Shown piece by piece: positions 42,449-49,628 of a DNA stretch of 64,000 bases (positions are counted from its first letter, which is position 1; each line of letters begins with the position of its first letter). Source of the stretch: Pseudomonas sp. stari2 (GTDB lineage Bacteria; Pseudomonadota; Gammaproteobacteria; Pseudomonadales; Pseudomonadaceae). The DNA is taken from assembly GCF_040760005.1 (NCBI RefSeq), contig NZ_CP099760.1:3653501-3717500 (forward strand). The letters are read 5' to 3'. Position numbers and translations under genes: made by a program. The notes under the pieces were generated by a model. That model did no database searches, had not been told where the DNA came from, and worked only from the letters and a program-made list of their open reading frames with translations.

Positions 42449-44146
42449 TTAGAAGCGCGTGTTGATCTCGAGCTGCAAGACGTCGATGTCGAACGGCGCG
42501 CCATACACCGCCTCGGTGCTCATCCAGCGACCGGTGGCGTAGACGTTCTTAGCCAGACCGTAGTTGCCCCCGAGGACGTAACCCTTGGCGTTGGTGCCGC
42601 CGAGGTGGAACGACGAGTCGTTGAAGCCGTCCGGCAAGGCGTCAGGCTGGATGTACTTGTAGCCGGCGAAAAGATTCCAGTCGCCCTGCTTCTTCAGGTC
42701 CAGAGCGTTGCCCAGGGTGAACTGCACCATCCACGCATTGGCACCGCTTTCGATGTTGCCGCTGCTGTCGAGGTTGTTGACCAGTTGCCCGGCCGCACGC
42801 TTGCGCATGTCGCCTTCGTCGTAGCCGAGGTTGTGAATGTAGTTGCCCTGGCTGCGCAGTTTGAAGTCGGCAGGCAGGTCGGCGTCCCAGACCAGATTCA
42901 GGTCCAGCAGGTTGAACTCCGACGCCAGGCCAACGAATTGCGGCTGCGGCGTGGTGCTCGGGTTGAGCGGGTTCGGCGTGATGTCGCGCAGCAGGAACAC
43001 GCTGTTGCCCTTCTGCATGAACGCTGCGCGGGTGCCGTCACTGTCGCAGCCCGGCGCGCCGGCCCACGGCTCGCAGGGGCTGGAGCGCTGGCCCTGAATG
43101 TCTTCAAAGCGGTAGTAGGCCAACGCGCCTTTCAGGCGGTTGTTGCTGTTGATCGCCCACTTGGCGCCGACCTGTGCGCCGTACAGCCACTTGTTGTCGC
43201 TTTCTTCCTTGTCGAAGCCGTTGCTGGTGGTGGTGTCGCTGGTGTAATCCACCGGGAACGCACCGACGGTGCCGAACATGCCCCAATCGCGGCTGAGCTT
43301 GTGGTCGAAGATTGCCGCCACACCATCGAAGTTCAGGTCGTTGGAATACAGCATGTCGGTAGACATGAACGGGTTGGCGAAACGACCACCGGTCAGGGTC
43401 AGCTCATCCGACGGCTTCCACGTCAGGTAACCCTGATCGAGCCAGATGTCTTTCTTGGCAAAGCCGCCCCCAAGGTTCTGGGTGGTCGACACCGGGTTGT
43501 TGTCCGAGCCGGTGCCGATGCGGATGCCAGCAGTCCATTCCGGCGAAATCACCGCTTTCATGCCCAGCCGGGCGCGCAGGCGGAACAGGTTGGTACGGTC
43601 TTCGCGGGTGTTGAGCAACGGCGGCAACGCGGTGCTGCTGTTGGGGTTCACGTCGTACGGACCGTTGTTGTTGAGCTTGGCGAAGTCGACGATTTCGTTG
43701 CTGTTGCTGCCGGAGTAATAGCGCGATTCGTCACGCAGACGGATGTCGCCGTCGAAGCTGATGCGCGACGCCCAGTCCGGGAAGGTGTTGGGCGCGGCCC
43801 AGTTTTCCTGCCTGGCGGTGGCCATGACTTCAGCCTTGACCTGATCGCGGATCTGGTCGCGCACCGCGGCAGGCACGTATTGCACTCGCACATCGCCCGG
43901 CGCTGCGACCGGCCCGGCTGCCACAGCGGTAGACGCCGCAGCCTGCCTGGCCTGGGCCGCCTCATTCTGGGCCTGGGCGATCAGTGCGTCGGCCTTGTCC
44001 TGTTTCAGAATGCCCTGCTCGACCAGCAAGCGGATCAGATTGATCGTGGCGTTTTCCGAGGGCGCAGGCGCTGCCACGGCCTGACCGACCAGGGTCGCGA
44101 TGACCATGCCGACCGCCAGGGACAATCGATTCACATTGGAAATCAT
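42449..44146 (-). CDS. putative outer-membrane porin (Porin_5-like)
   Basis: A 565-residue protein with a signal peptide (MISNVNRLSLAVGMVIATLVGQAVAAP). Residues ~30-130 include a helical, Ala/Gln-rich segment (LIRLLVEQGILKQDKADALIAQAQNEAAQARQAA) and then a large barrel: SFDGDIRLRDESRYY, RLRARLGMKAVISPEWTAGIRIGTG, QGYLTWKPSDELTLTGGRFANPF, ending LQLEINTRF with a C-terminal Phe for BAM recognition. This is the layout of the putative porin family PF16930. ATG 44146 has AAGGAG 10 nt upstream; an ATG at 44167 lacks one. The two-part structure could let the helical part reach peptidoglycan. Gene 6 of the TonB/TpsB operon. Confidence 0.85.
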   Translation of the reverse strand: MISNVNRLSLAVGMVIATLVGQAVAAPAPSENATINLIRLLVEQGILKQDKADALIAQAQNEAAQARQAAASTAVAAGPVAAPGDVRVQYVPAAVRDQIRDQVKAEVMATARQENWAAPNTFPDWASRISFDGDIRLRDESRYYSGSNSNEIVDFAKLNNNGPYDVNPNSSTALPPLLNTREDRTNLFRLRARLGMKAVISPEWTAGIRIGTGSDNNPVSTTQNLGGGFAKKDIWLDQGYLTWKPSDELTLTGGRFANPFMSTDMLYSNDLNFDGVAAIFDHKLSRDWGMFGTVGAFPVDYTSDTTTSNGFDKEESDNKWLYGAQVGAKWAINSNNRLKGALAYYRFEDIQGQRSSPCEPWAGAPGCDSDGTRAAFMQKGNSVFLLRDITPNPLNPSTTPQPQFVGLASEFNLLDLNLVWDADLPADFKLRSQGNYIHNLGYDEGDMRKRAAGQLVNNLDSSGNIESGANAWMVQFTLGNALDLKKQGDWNLFAGYKYIQPDALPDGFNDSSFHLGGTNAKGYVLGGNYGLAKNVYATGRWMSTEAVYGAPFDIDVLQLEINTRF

Positions 44147-44185
44147 CTGCACACAACTCCTTTTCATACAGCTTTATGAGTTCGG

Positions 44186-44890
44186 TTAACCCGGGCGCCG
44201 CCCTTGCAGGGACATGCGCACAGGCAAGGTGATGGAGGCCGGTGGCCGTTCGCTCAGATGGGGCGCGTTACGCAACGCGGCCAGCACCTGACTGTCGATC
44301 TCTGGGTTGCCGCTGGACTTGATCAGCTCGACCCGGGTGATCTCGCCGACGCTGCTCAGCCACACATCGGCCTGCAGCGAAAACGCGAGATTGCGCAAGT
44401 CCGGGTTCTCCCGAAGCAGCTTCTGGAACGTGAACGCGAGGAACTGGCTGTACGTACCGTTGCCCACACGTCCACCACCGGCGCCCGCCATGCCGCCGCC
44501 CTTACCCGCGCCGATGTTGAAGGCGTCGTTGCCGCTCTGGGCGTCGCCGTCCATTTGCATCGGGTTGGCCAGGTCGTCCGCCGGCGATGGCGGTGCTTCT
44601 TCCTCGGGTTTCACTTCCTGTGGCTCGGGCGTCGGCTCCGGCTCGACGACTTTTTCTTCCGCCGGGGTTTCCGGCTCCGGCGGCTTTTCCGGCGGCGGAG
44701 GTGGCGGTGGCGGCAACGGAATGATCGTCGGCACCTTCGGCGCTTCACGCCGGATGCCGCTCATGTCGTTGGCCCACTGCCACAACAGGAACGCCGCAAC
44801 GGCTCCCAGCAGCAGCCCGGCGCCCCACTTCACGTAACGCAGTGGCGACTTTTTCACCGGCAAAGGCTCTATTGGCATCTGTGCAGTCAT
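44186..44890 (-). CDS. TonB-family energy transducer
   Basis: A 234-residue TonB-like protein: cytoplasmic start, one membrane helix (YVKWGAGLLLGAVAAFLLWQW), a Pro/Glu/Lys-rich periplasmic spacer (residues ~50-105, with an eight-proline run), a Gly-rich hinge (GAGKGGGMAGAGGGRVGNG), and a C-terminal TonB domain with SLQADVWLSSVGEITRVELIKSSGNPEIDSQVLAALRNAPHL. It couples ExbBD proton flow to an outer-membrane partner. The start ATG 44890 is preceded by an in-frame GTG at 44893, both immediately after the exbD stop. It is encoded with a TpsB-type transporter and a porin, and no TonB-dependent receptor gene is present in the window. Confidence 0.85.
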   Translation of the reverse strand: MTAQMPIEPLPVKKSPLRYVKWGAGLLLGAVAAFLLWQWANDMSGIRREAPKVPTIIPLPPPPPPPPEKPPEPETPAEEKVVEPEPTPEPQEVKPEEEAPPSPADDLANPMQMDGDAQSGNDAFNIGAGKGGGMAGAGGGRVGNGTYSQFLAFTFQKLLRENPDLRNLAFSLQADVWLSSVGEITRVELIKSSGNPEIDSQVLAALRNAPHLSERPPASITLPVRMSLQGRRPG

Positions 44891-44893
44891 CAC

Positions 44894-45319
44894 TCAGCCC
44901 TGCGTCGGTTTGCCGGTGACGAGACCGACTTGGGACAGTTCGAGCCGGCGCAACAGATCCAGCACTTCGATGACCTTCTGGTATTGCACCGTGGCGTCAC
45001 CGCGCACGATCACCGGGAAGTCCGGGTTCTGCGCTTTCTCGATGCGCAGGCGCTCTTCCAGCTCCGGCAGGGTCACCGGGTAGGCATCGAGGAACACCTG
45101 CCCGCCGTCGTTGACCGAAATCGCCTTGGTCTTGGCCTCGGACAGCGACACGGCAGCGCTGGCCTTGGGCAGATTGATCTGGATCCCGGAGACCTGCGCA
45201 GTGGCGGTGAGGATGAACATCACCAACACCACCATCAGCACGTCCACCAGCGGGGTGATGTTGATGCTGTCCACCGCTGCATCTTCATCATCGTCGTGGG
45301 AGGCATTTACGGACGCCAT
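44894..45319 (-). CDS. exbD: biopolymer transport protein ExbD
   Basis: A 141-residue ExbD/TolR protein. INITPLVDVLMVVLVMFILTATA near residues 20-42 is the single helix with the essential Asp (PLVD) that carries protons against ExbB. The periplasmic part (INLPKASAAVSLSEAKTKAISVNDGGQVFLD, FPVIVRGDATVQYQKVIEVLDLLRRLELSQVGLVTGK) is of normal length. The start ATG 45319 lies 11 nt after the exbB stop, and the TonB start follows the exbD stop directly. Together they form a dedicated ExbB-ExbD-TonB motor. Confidence 0.93.
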   Translation of the reverse strand: MASVNASHDDDEDAAVDSINITPLVDVLMVVLVMFILTATAQVSGIQINLPKASAAVSLSEAKTKAISVNDGGQVFLDAYPVTLPELEERLRIEKAQNPDFPVIVRGDATVQYQKVIEVLDLLRRLELSQVGLVTGKPTQG

Positions 45320-45330
45320 GTCAGTGCTCC

Positions 45331-47130
45331 TCAGGCTGGTACGGAATGGTTGACGTGATGACCGCGCTGATGCGCCGCTTCACTGGACTGGCCTTCGCCG
45401 TGCATCTCCGCCAGACGGGTGATGAACTCGTCGACGAACACACGCATGTCGGCGCTGACTTCCTTGTTACGGGTGATCAGGCGGTTGTAGCCAAACAGCG
45501 CGGGGATCGCGACGAACAGGCCCATGGCGGTGGCGAGCAAGGCAGCAGCCATACCCGGCGCAATGGCGTTGATGTTGACGTCACCGGCCATGGCCGTGCC
45601 GAGGAACACCACCATGATCCCCAGCACGGTGCCGAGCAGACCGATGTACGGGCCGCCGGCGATGGCGTTGGACAGGGTCGAGAGTTTCGAGCTCAGTTGC
45701 TGGTTTTCCCGGGTGCGCACGCCGTCCATGGAGCAGCGGATGGCTTCGATGGTCGCCGCCGAAACCGATGAGGTATCGGCGCCCTGCTCGCGGCGGGTGC
45801 GGATCTCTTTCACCGCTACCTGGTACAGGCGCCACAACGGTGAGTGCTGAAGACGCTGGGCGAGTTGCGTGTCGTCGGCGAACATTTCCAGGCGGGTACC
45901 GACCTTGGCGAACTGCACGCGGAAGTCTTCGTTGGCAGCGGTGACGCGGCTCAGGGTGCGGTTCTTGCGCAGCATGATGATCCACGACTGGAACATCATC
46001 AGCACCAGCACCGCGATAATCACCCAGGCGTCCACCGGCACCGCGTTGAGCAGGAAGCCGAGGCTGCCGAAACCGAAGCCGGACTGTTCTTCATCGACGC
46101 CATAGGCCACCAGTTTCGACTCGGCGCCCTGGGAAGTGGCGTCGGCCAGCAGCAGCGGCGCCGGACGGGCGACTTTCGACAGGCGCAGTTCGTCGATGGA
46201 GCCCACGAACGGCTGGAAAGGACCTTCGTGCAGGTCGGCGCCGATGGCCATGACCGAGTTGAACGCCGGCATCGCCTGAGCCAACGCTGCGCTTTCGCGA
46301 CCGTTGATGTACAGCGTTACTTTCGCGCCTTCGGCAGTCATTGCGACGTGCTGCCATTGGCCCGGATTCAGCGGTTGCGTGGCCACGGCGCGCTGCCCGT
46401 CGATTTCCACGAACGGCACGCCTTGATTCACACCGACCAGCAGGCTGTTGGCGCCTTCGCGGCGGGCCAGGATCAGTTGCTCGCCGTTGGCCTGATCCAG
46501 TCGCAACCAGGCACTGAAGGTGAACGCGCTGCCAGCGTTGTGCTGCAGCGACGGACTGGCCGGCAGCAGCAGCGGCTGGCCGCTGAACTGCAAGGCCCGC
46601 CCTACTACGCCGTCGATCGCGGCGCCGGTGGCGCTCTGCGCGGTGTTGCCGTAGGCGGTGGTGTCTTTCGCCGGGGTGCCGGTGACGCCATCGAAGTGAT
46701 AGAGCGCGGTGTAATTCGGATCGAATGTGAGTTGGCCGTTGCCGGTCGCCGGAGCTTTCTGGTTGCCGTAGTACATCCAGATGTCCTGACGCTGACCGCC
46801 CTCGACATTCGGCACATCGACCCAGATCAGCGCCATGCCCATCAGCGCATCGAAGCTTTCGATCTGGTGGTTGAGCACGGTCTTGTCGTCGGCGGCGACA
46901 AAGCGCAGGTCAGAGCCGTCCTCTTTGACGCCGTCAAAGGTGAAGTTGCCGGTGTGCAGGCGCACCAGCAGCGCGGTGCGGCCAAGGGCCTGATTGATCC
47001 CGGCTCCTTGTGGCGTGGTGTCGACGGCGATCTGTTTGCGGTAGTGCCAGTCGTCCTGCCACCAGGCCTGAGCCGTGGCCGGGAGCACGAAGCCCAGGCA
47101 GATCAACAACGAAAGGAATAGGCGCTGCAT
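45331..47130 (-). CDS. exbB: ExbB/MotA-type proton channel with DUF2341 and LamG domains
   Basis: A 599-residue fusion. A signal peptide (MQRLFLSLLICLGFVLPATAQA) precedes a DUF2341-like domain (~54-125, LLVRLHTGNFTFDGVKEDGSDLRF, IWMYYGN) and a concanavalin/LamG-like fold (~140-320, ALYHFDG, GSAFTFSAWLRLD, WQHVAMTAEGAKVTLYINGRE, FVGSIDELRLSK). The ExbB channel follows (~365-599) with the first helix AWVIIAVLVLMMFQSWIIML and GGPYIGLLGTVLGIMVVFLGTA plus AIAPGMAAALLATAMGLFVAIPALFGYN. Ordinary ExbB is about 240 residues, so ~350 periplasmic residues are added. The start ATG 47130 has AAGGAG 9 nt upstream; the frame is open further but overlaps the TpsB gene. The lectin-like part may bind cell-wall glycan or secreted substrate. 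Confidence 0.9.
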   Translation of the reverse strand: MQRLFLSLLICLGFVLPATAQAWWQDDWHYRKQIAVDTTPQGAGINQALGRTALLVRLHTGNFTFDGVKEDGSDLRFVAADDKTVLNHQIESFDALMGMALIWVDVPNVEGGQRQDIWMYYGNQKAPATGNGQLTFDPNYTALYHFDGVTGTPAKDTTAYGNTAQSATGAAIDGVVGRALQFSGQPLLLPASPSLQHNAGSAFTFSAWLRLDQANGEQLILARREGANSLLVGVNQGVPFVEIDGQRAVATQPLNPGQWQHVAMTAEGAKVTLYINGRESAALAQAMPAFNSVMAIGADLHEGPFQPFVGSIDELRLSKVARPAPLLLADATSQGAESKLVAYGVDEEQSGFGFGSLGFLLNAVPVDAWVIIAVLVLMMFQSWIIMLRKNRTLSRVTAANEDFRVQFAKVGTRLEMFADDTQLAQRLQHSPLWRLYQVAVKEIRTRREQGADTSSVSAATIEAIRCSMDGVRTRENQQLSSKLSTLSNAIAGGPYIGLLGTVLGIMVVFLGTAMAGDVNINAIAPGMAAALLATAMGLFVAIPALFGYNRLITRNKEVSADMRVFVDEFITRLAEMHGEGQSSEAAHQRGHHVNHSVPA

Positions 47131-47144
47131 GGAAGTGCTCCTTG

Positions 47145-48740
47145 TTAGAAAGTGGCCTGTAGGTTGAAGTGCAGGCGCGATTCCTGTTTCGAGGTGTTCG
47201 GCCCTTCGAGTAGCGGGTAGCCCCAGTCGACGCTGCCGGACAGCCATTTGCTCAGGCTGGCGCGGGTGCCGAGACCGACACTGGCCAGGGCGTAACTGGC
47301 GTCCTGGTCCGGCAGTTCGTCGCGCAGATAGAGTTGCGCGCCTTCGGCGAAGGCGTAGAAGCGCCAGTCCTGCATCCACGTGCCGGCGTACTTGGCCAGC
47401 GACGGTGTGCGGACTTCCTGGCTGAACAACACACCGTCATCGCCGGTGCGTTCGGCGGCCAGATAACCGCGTACCGAAGTCGCGCCGCCGGCAGAGAATT
47501 GTTCGTTGGAAACCAGTGGCCCCGACGCCAGCTGGAACGCGGTTTTGCTCGCGCTCTGCCAGTCGTTGTCGAAGGTCCAGGTGAAACTGGTGTCGCCCTT
47601 TAGCACGGCAAAACTCGGTTTGGCACGGTAGCGCTTGTAGTCGAATTCCTCGTCGGAGCTGCCGTAGCCGAAGATGCTGCGAGTGGCCGCAACCAGGCTC
47701 AGACCAAGGCCGAGCTGGCTCTTTTCCGTGTAGCGGTAGCCGTTGTAGGCGAAGGTGAACGGCGCATATTTCAGCGGCACCTTGTCGCTCTCGCCGGACA
47801 GGGTCAGGCGTTCGTCGAAGTCCTTGAAGTCGATGCCGGCCGACAGCGAGTTCGACCAGTTGCCGCTGGACGGGATCGTGTAGATCGCCGCTACGCCGTA
47901 GGAATGGCCCTTGCCGAGCACGTTGCTGCCGCCGATGGTGGCAACGTTACTGTCGGACTGGTAACCGGAGAACTGCACGCTCCAGCGGTCGGTCAGCGGC
48001 GCGGTGTAGGAGCCCGACCAGACCTTGGCGTTGTCGGTGTCCTGCGGCGCGGTGAAGTAGGTCAGGTTGATGCTGTGGCCGAGTTGCCAGAGGTTGTTGT
48101 AACCGAGGCTGGTGACGGCGCGCAGTTTTTCGGTGTCGGCGCTGTAGTCGTTGTTCAGACCGACGCTGGCGGTCCACGGGTTCTGGTCTTCGACCTGCAG
48201 ATCCACGTCCATGGTGCCGGGGCGCTGACCTTCGCGCACCAGCGGCATCACCTGCCGGCCCGGGGTCTTGTTCAGTTGCGCCAGTTCGCCCTGGACCTTG
48301 GCGAAGTCCGGCACTTGGCCTTCCTTCAGCGCCGGGACGTTGTCGCGGATGTCCAGCGGCGAATAGTGTTTGGCGCCAACCACCCGGACCCGGCCGACCT
48401 TGGTTTCGCTGACTTGCAGGTAGACGATGCCGTCGGCTACGGCCTGCTCCGGCAGTTCGACGAACACCGATTGGTAGCCGCGTTCCTGATAGACCTTCTG
48501 CAAGGCGTCCCGCGCACCTTCGATGTCGCTCAGGGCTTTTTGCGGGCCGAGGAACGGGTACACCGCTTCTTCGATCGCCCGGGCATCGAGCACGGTGTTG
48601 CCGCGCACGAAGTATTCGTTGACGTCCACCAGACGCTGCGCACCTGCGTTTGCGGCCTCCTCGGCGAACGCCGGCTGCACGCCGGCCGTCACCAGCAGCC
48701 AGCCCCACAGCGCCAGCCGTGACGTGAAAATCTGCTCCAC
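47145..48740 (-). CDS. pdtB: TpsB/ShlB-type outer-membrane transporter, PdtB-like
   Basis: A 531-residue Omp85-superfamily two-partner secretion transporter. The signal peptide (EQIFTSRLALWGWLLVTAGVQPAFAEE) is followed by two POTRA domains (VNEYFVRGNTVLDARAIEEAVYPFLGPQKALSDIEGARDALQKVYQERGYQSVFVELPEQ; GRVRVVGAKHYSPLDIRDNVPALKEGQVPDFAKVQGELAQLNKTPGRQVMPL) and a 16-strand barrel with the VRGY motif (GGATSVRGYLAAERTGDDG) and terminal Phe (LHFNLQATF). GTG 48740 is preferred because AGGGGG precedes it closely and the signal peptide starts there; ATG 48779 would add 13 residues. It should export a TpsA exoprotein, yet none is encoded nearby. It resembles PdtB (PA0692) by neighbourhood. Confidence 0.88.
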   Translation of the reverse strand: MEQIFTSRLALWGWLLVTAGVQPAFAEEAANAGAQRLVDVNEYFVRGNTVLDARAIEEAVYPFLGPQKALSDIEGARDALQKVYQERGYQSVFVELPEQAVADGIVYLQVSETKVGRVRVVGAKHYSPLDIRDNVPALKEGQVPDFAKVQGELAQLNKTPGRQVMPLVREGQRPGTMDVDLQVEDQNPWTASVGLNNDYSADTEKLRAVTSLGYNNLWQLGHSINLTYFTAPQDTDNAKVWSGSYTAPLTDRWSVQFSGYQSDSNVATIGGSNVLGKGHSYGVAAIYTIPSSGNWSNSLSAGIDFKDFDERLTLSGESDKVPLKYAPFTFAYNGYRYTEKSQLGLGLSLVAATRSIFGYGSSDEEFDYKRYRAKPSFAVLKGDTSFTWTFDNDWQSASKTAFQLASGPLVSNEQFSAGGATSVRGYLAAERTGDDGVLFSQEVRTPSLAKYAGTWMQDWRFYAFAEGAQLYLRDELPDQDASYALASVGLGTRASLSKWLSGSVDWGYPLLEGPNTSKQESRLHFNLQATF

Positions 48741-48811
48741 ACTACCCCCTGAAATTCGCGATGACCTGTTGGCGCTCATGCGCCTTGCGTGTGCATCAAT
48801 GACTGGCGTTG

Positions 48812-49423
48812 TTAATTGCTGACGTGCGTGGCCCCGGTGTGCTTGCTCAGCCAGGTGTGCAACAGCGCGAAGTTCAACGAGAACTCGGGCATTTGCAGCA
48901 GCGCGCCGCAGAACACTTCACCGATGATTTTCTGGATGAGCTGCACCGCACGCGGCTCGTTGAGCAGCGTGGCGATGTCGCGACTGAGGACGTTGAAGCT
49001 CCAGACTTTCTGGTTCAGGCCCAGGCCGACGAACCAGCGGAACAGCAGGTTGTAATTGAGCTGTTCGTAGAGCTGCTGCTCGCTGGGCACCGAATACAGC
49101 AGTTGCAGGAGCAGGATGTGCATGACCGTTTGCGCCGGGATCAGCATGCCGGGCTGGGCGTTGAGCTCGTGCAGGAGATCGGCGTGGGCGTCGAACAGGT
49201 CGTCGATCTGCGGGCGCAGCAGCACCAGCGAATGTCCCGGCGGAATGTAGCTGGAGACCTCTTTCAAGGCGCCCTGCCAGTCATCCTGCGACACGATCCA
49301 GACCCACGGCGCGCCGTAGCGATACACCGAAACCGGCTTCTTGCGCGCGGCTTCGACGATCTTCGACAGGCGTTGATCGAGTTCCTGCATGCCCACTTTC
49401 GAGTAGCGTTCCATAGTCCCCAT
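48812..49423 (-). CDS. Phd-like/InsH N-terminal-domain fusion protein
   Basis: A 203-residue protein. Residues 5-55 (ERYSKVGMQELDQRLSKIVEAARKKPVSVYRYGAPWVWIVSQDDW) follow the Phd/YefM antitoxin fold pattern. Residues ~95-175 (PAQTVMHILLLQLLYSVPSEQQLYEQLNYNLLFRWFVGLGLN, then FNVLSRDIATLL) match the N-terminal DNA-binding domain of IS5-type InsH transposases (DUF772). No DDE catalytic domain follows and the protein ends at 203, so it cannot transpose by itself. ATG 49423 has GGGAG 7 nt upstream. It is the first gene of the TpsB/ExbB/TonB operon, as PA0691 is in P. aeruginosa from memory. A domesticated DNA-binding regulator of the cluster is the likeliest reading; inference. Confidence 0.72.
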   Translation of the reverse strand: MGTMERYSKVGMQELDQRLSKIVEAARKKPVSVYRYGAPWVWIVSQDDWQGALKEVSSYIPPGHSLVLLRPQIDDLFDAHADLLHELNAQPGMLIPAQTVMHILLLQLLYSVPSEQQLYEQLNYNLLFRWFVGLGLNQKVWSFNVLSRDIATLLNEPRAVQLIQKIIGEVFCGALLQMPEFSLNFALLHTWLSKHTGATHVSN

Positions 49424-49527
49424 TGCCTCACTCCCGGCGTCCCGCCTCGGCTTGTGAAAAGCGCCCTGTTGGGCCCCTCAAGCGCGTTACATAGGCATGA
49501 CCGGACTGGCGATGTGCTACCGAACTT

Positions 49528-49550
49528 TTGTCATAAAAGCTTCATTACAG
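49528..49550 (-). promoter_or_regulatory. Pho-box-like direct repeat upstream of the TpsB/TonB operon
   Basis: On the minus strand, 49550-49533 reads CTGTAAT-GAAG-CTTTTAT, matching 13 of 18 positions of the PhoB consensus (CTGTCAT-4 nt-CTGTCAT). The overlapping plus-strand reading TTGTCAT-AAAA-GCTTCAT (49528-49545) matches 14 of 18 but points away from any gene. The site lies 110 nt before ATG 49423. A clear -10 box at PhoB spacing was not found. Confidence 0.45.
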
Positions 49551-49628
49551 AATTTGATCGGGAAACGGCGGGCATAAAAAACCTTTGGAAACTGGCTGGT
49601 TCCCACAGGTTTTCGTCGTGATTTAACG

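Noticed and set aside
48812..49423. An active IS5-type insertion sequence
   Set aside because: Only the InsH N-terminal domain is present; no DDE domain, terminal inverted repeats or target duplication were seen.
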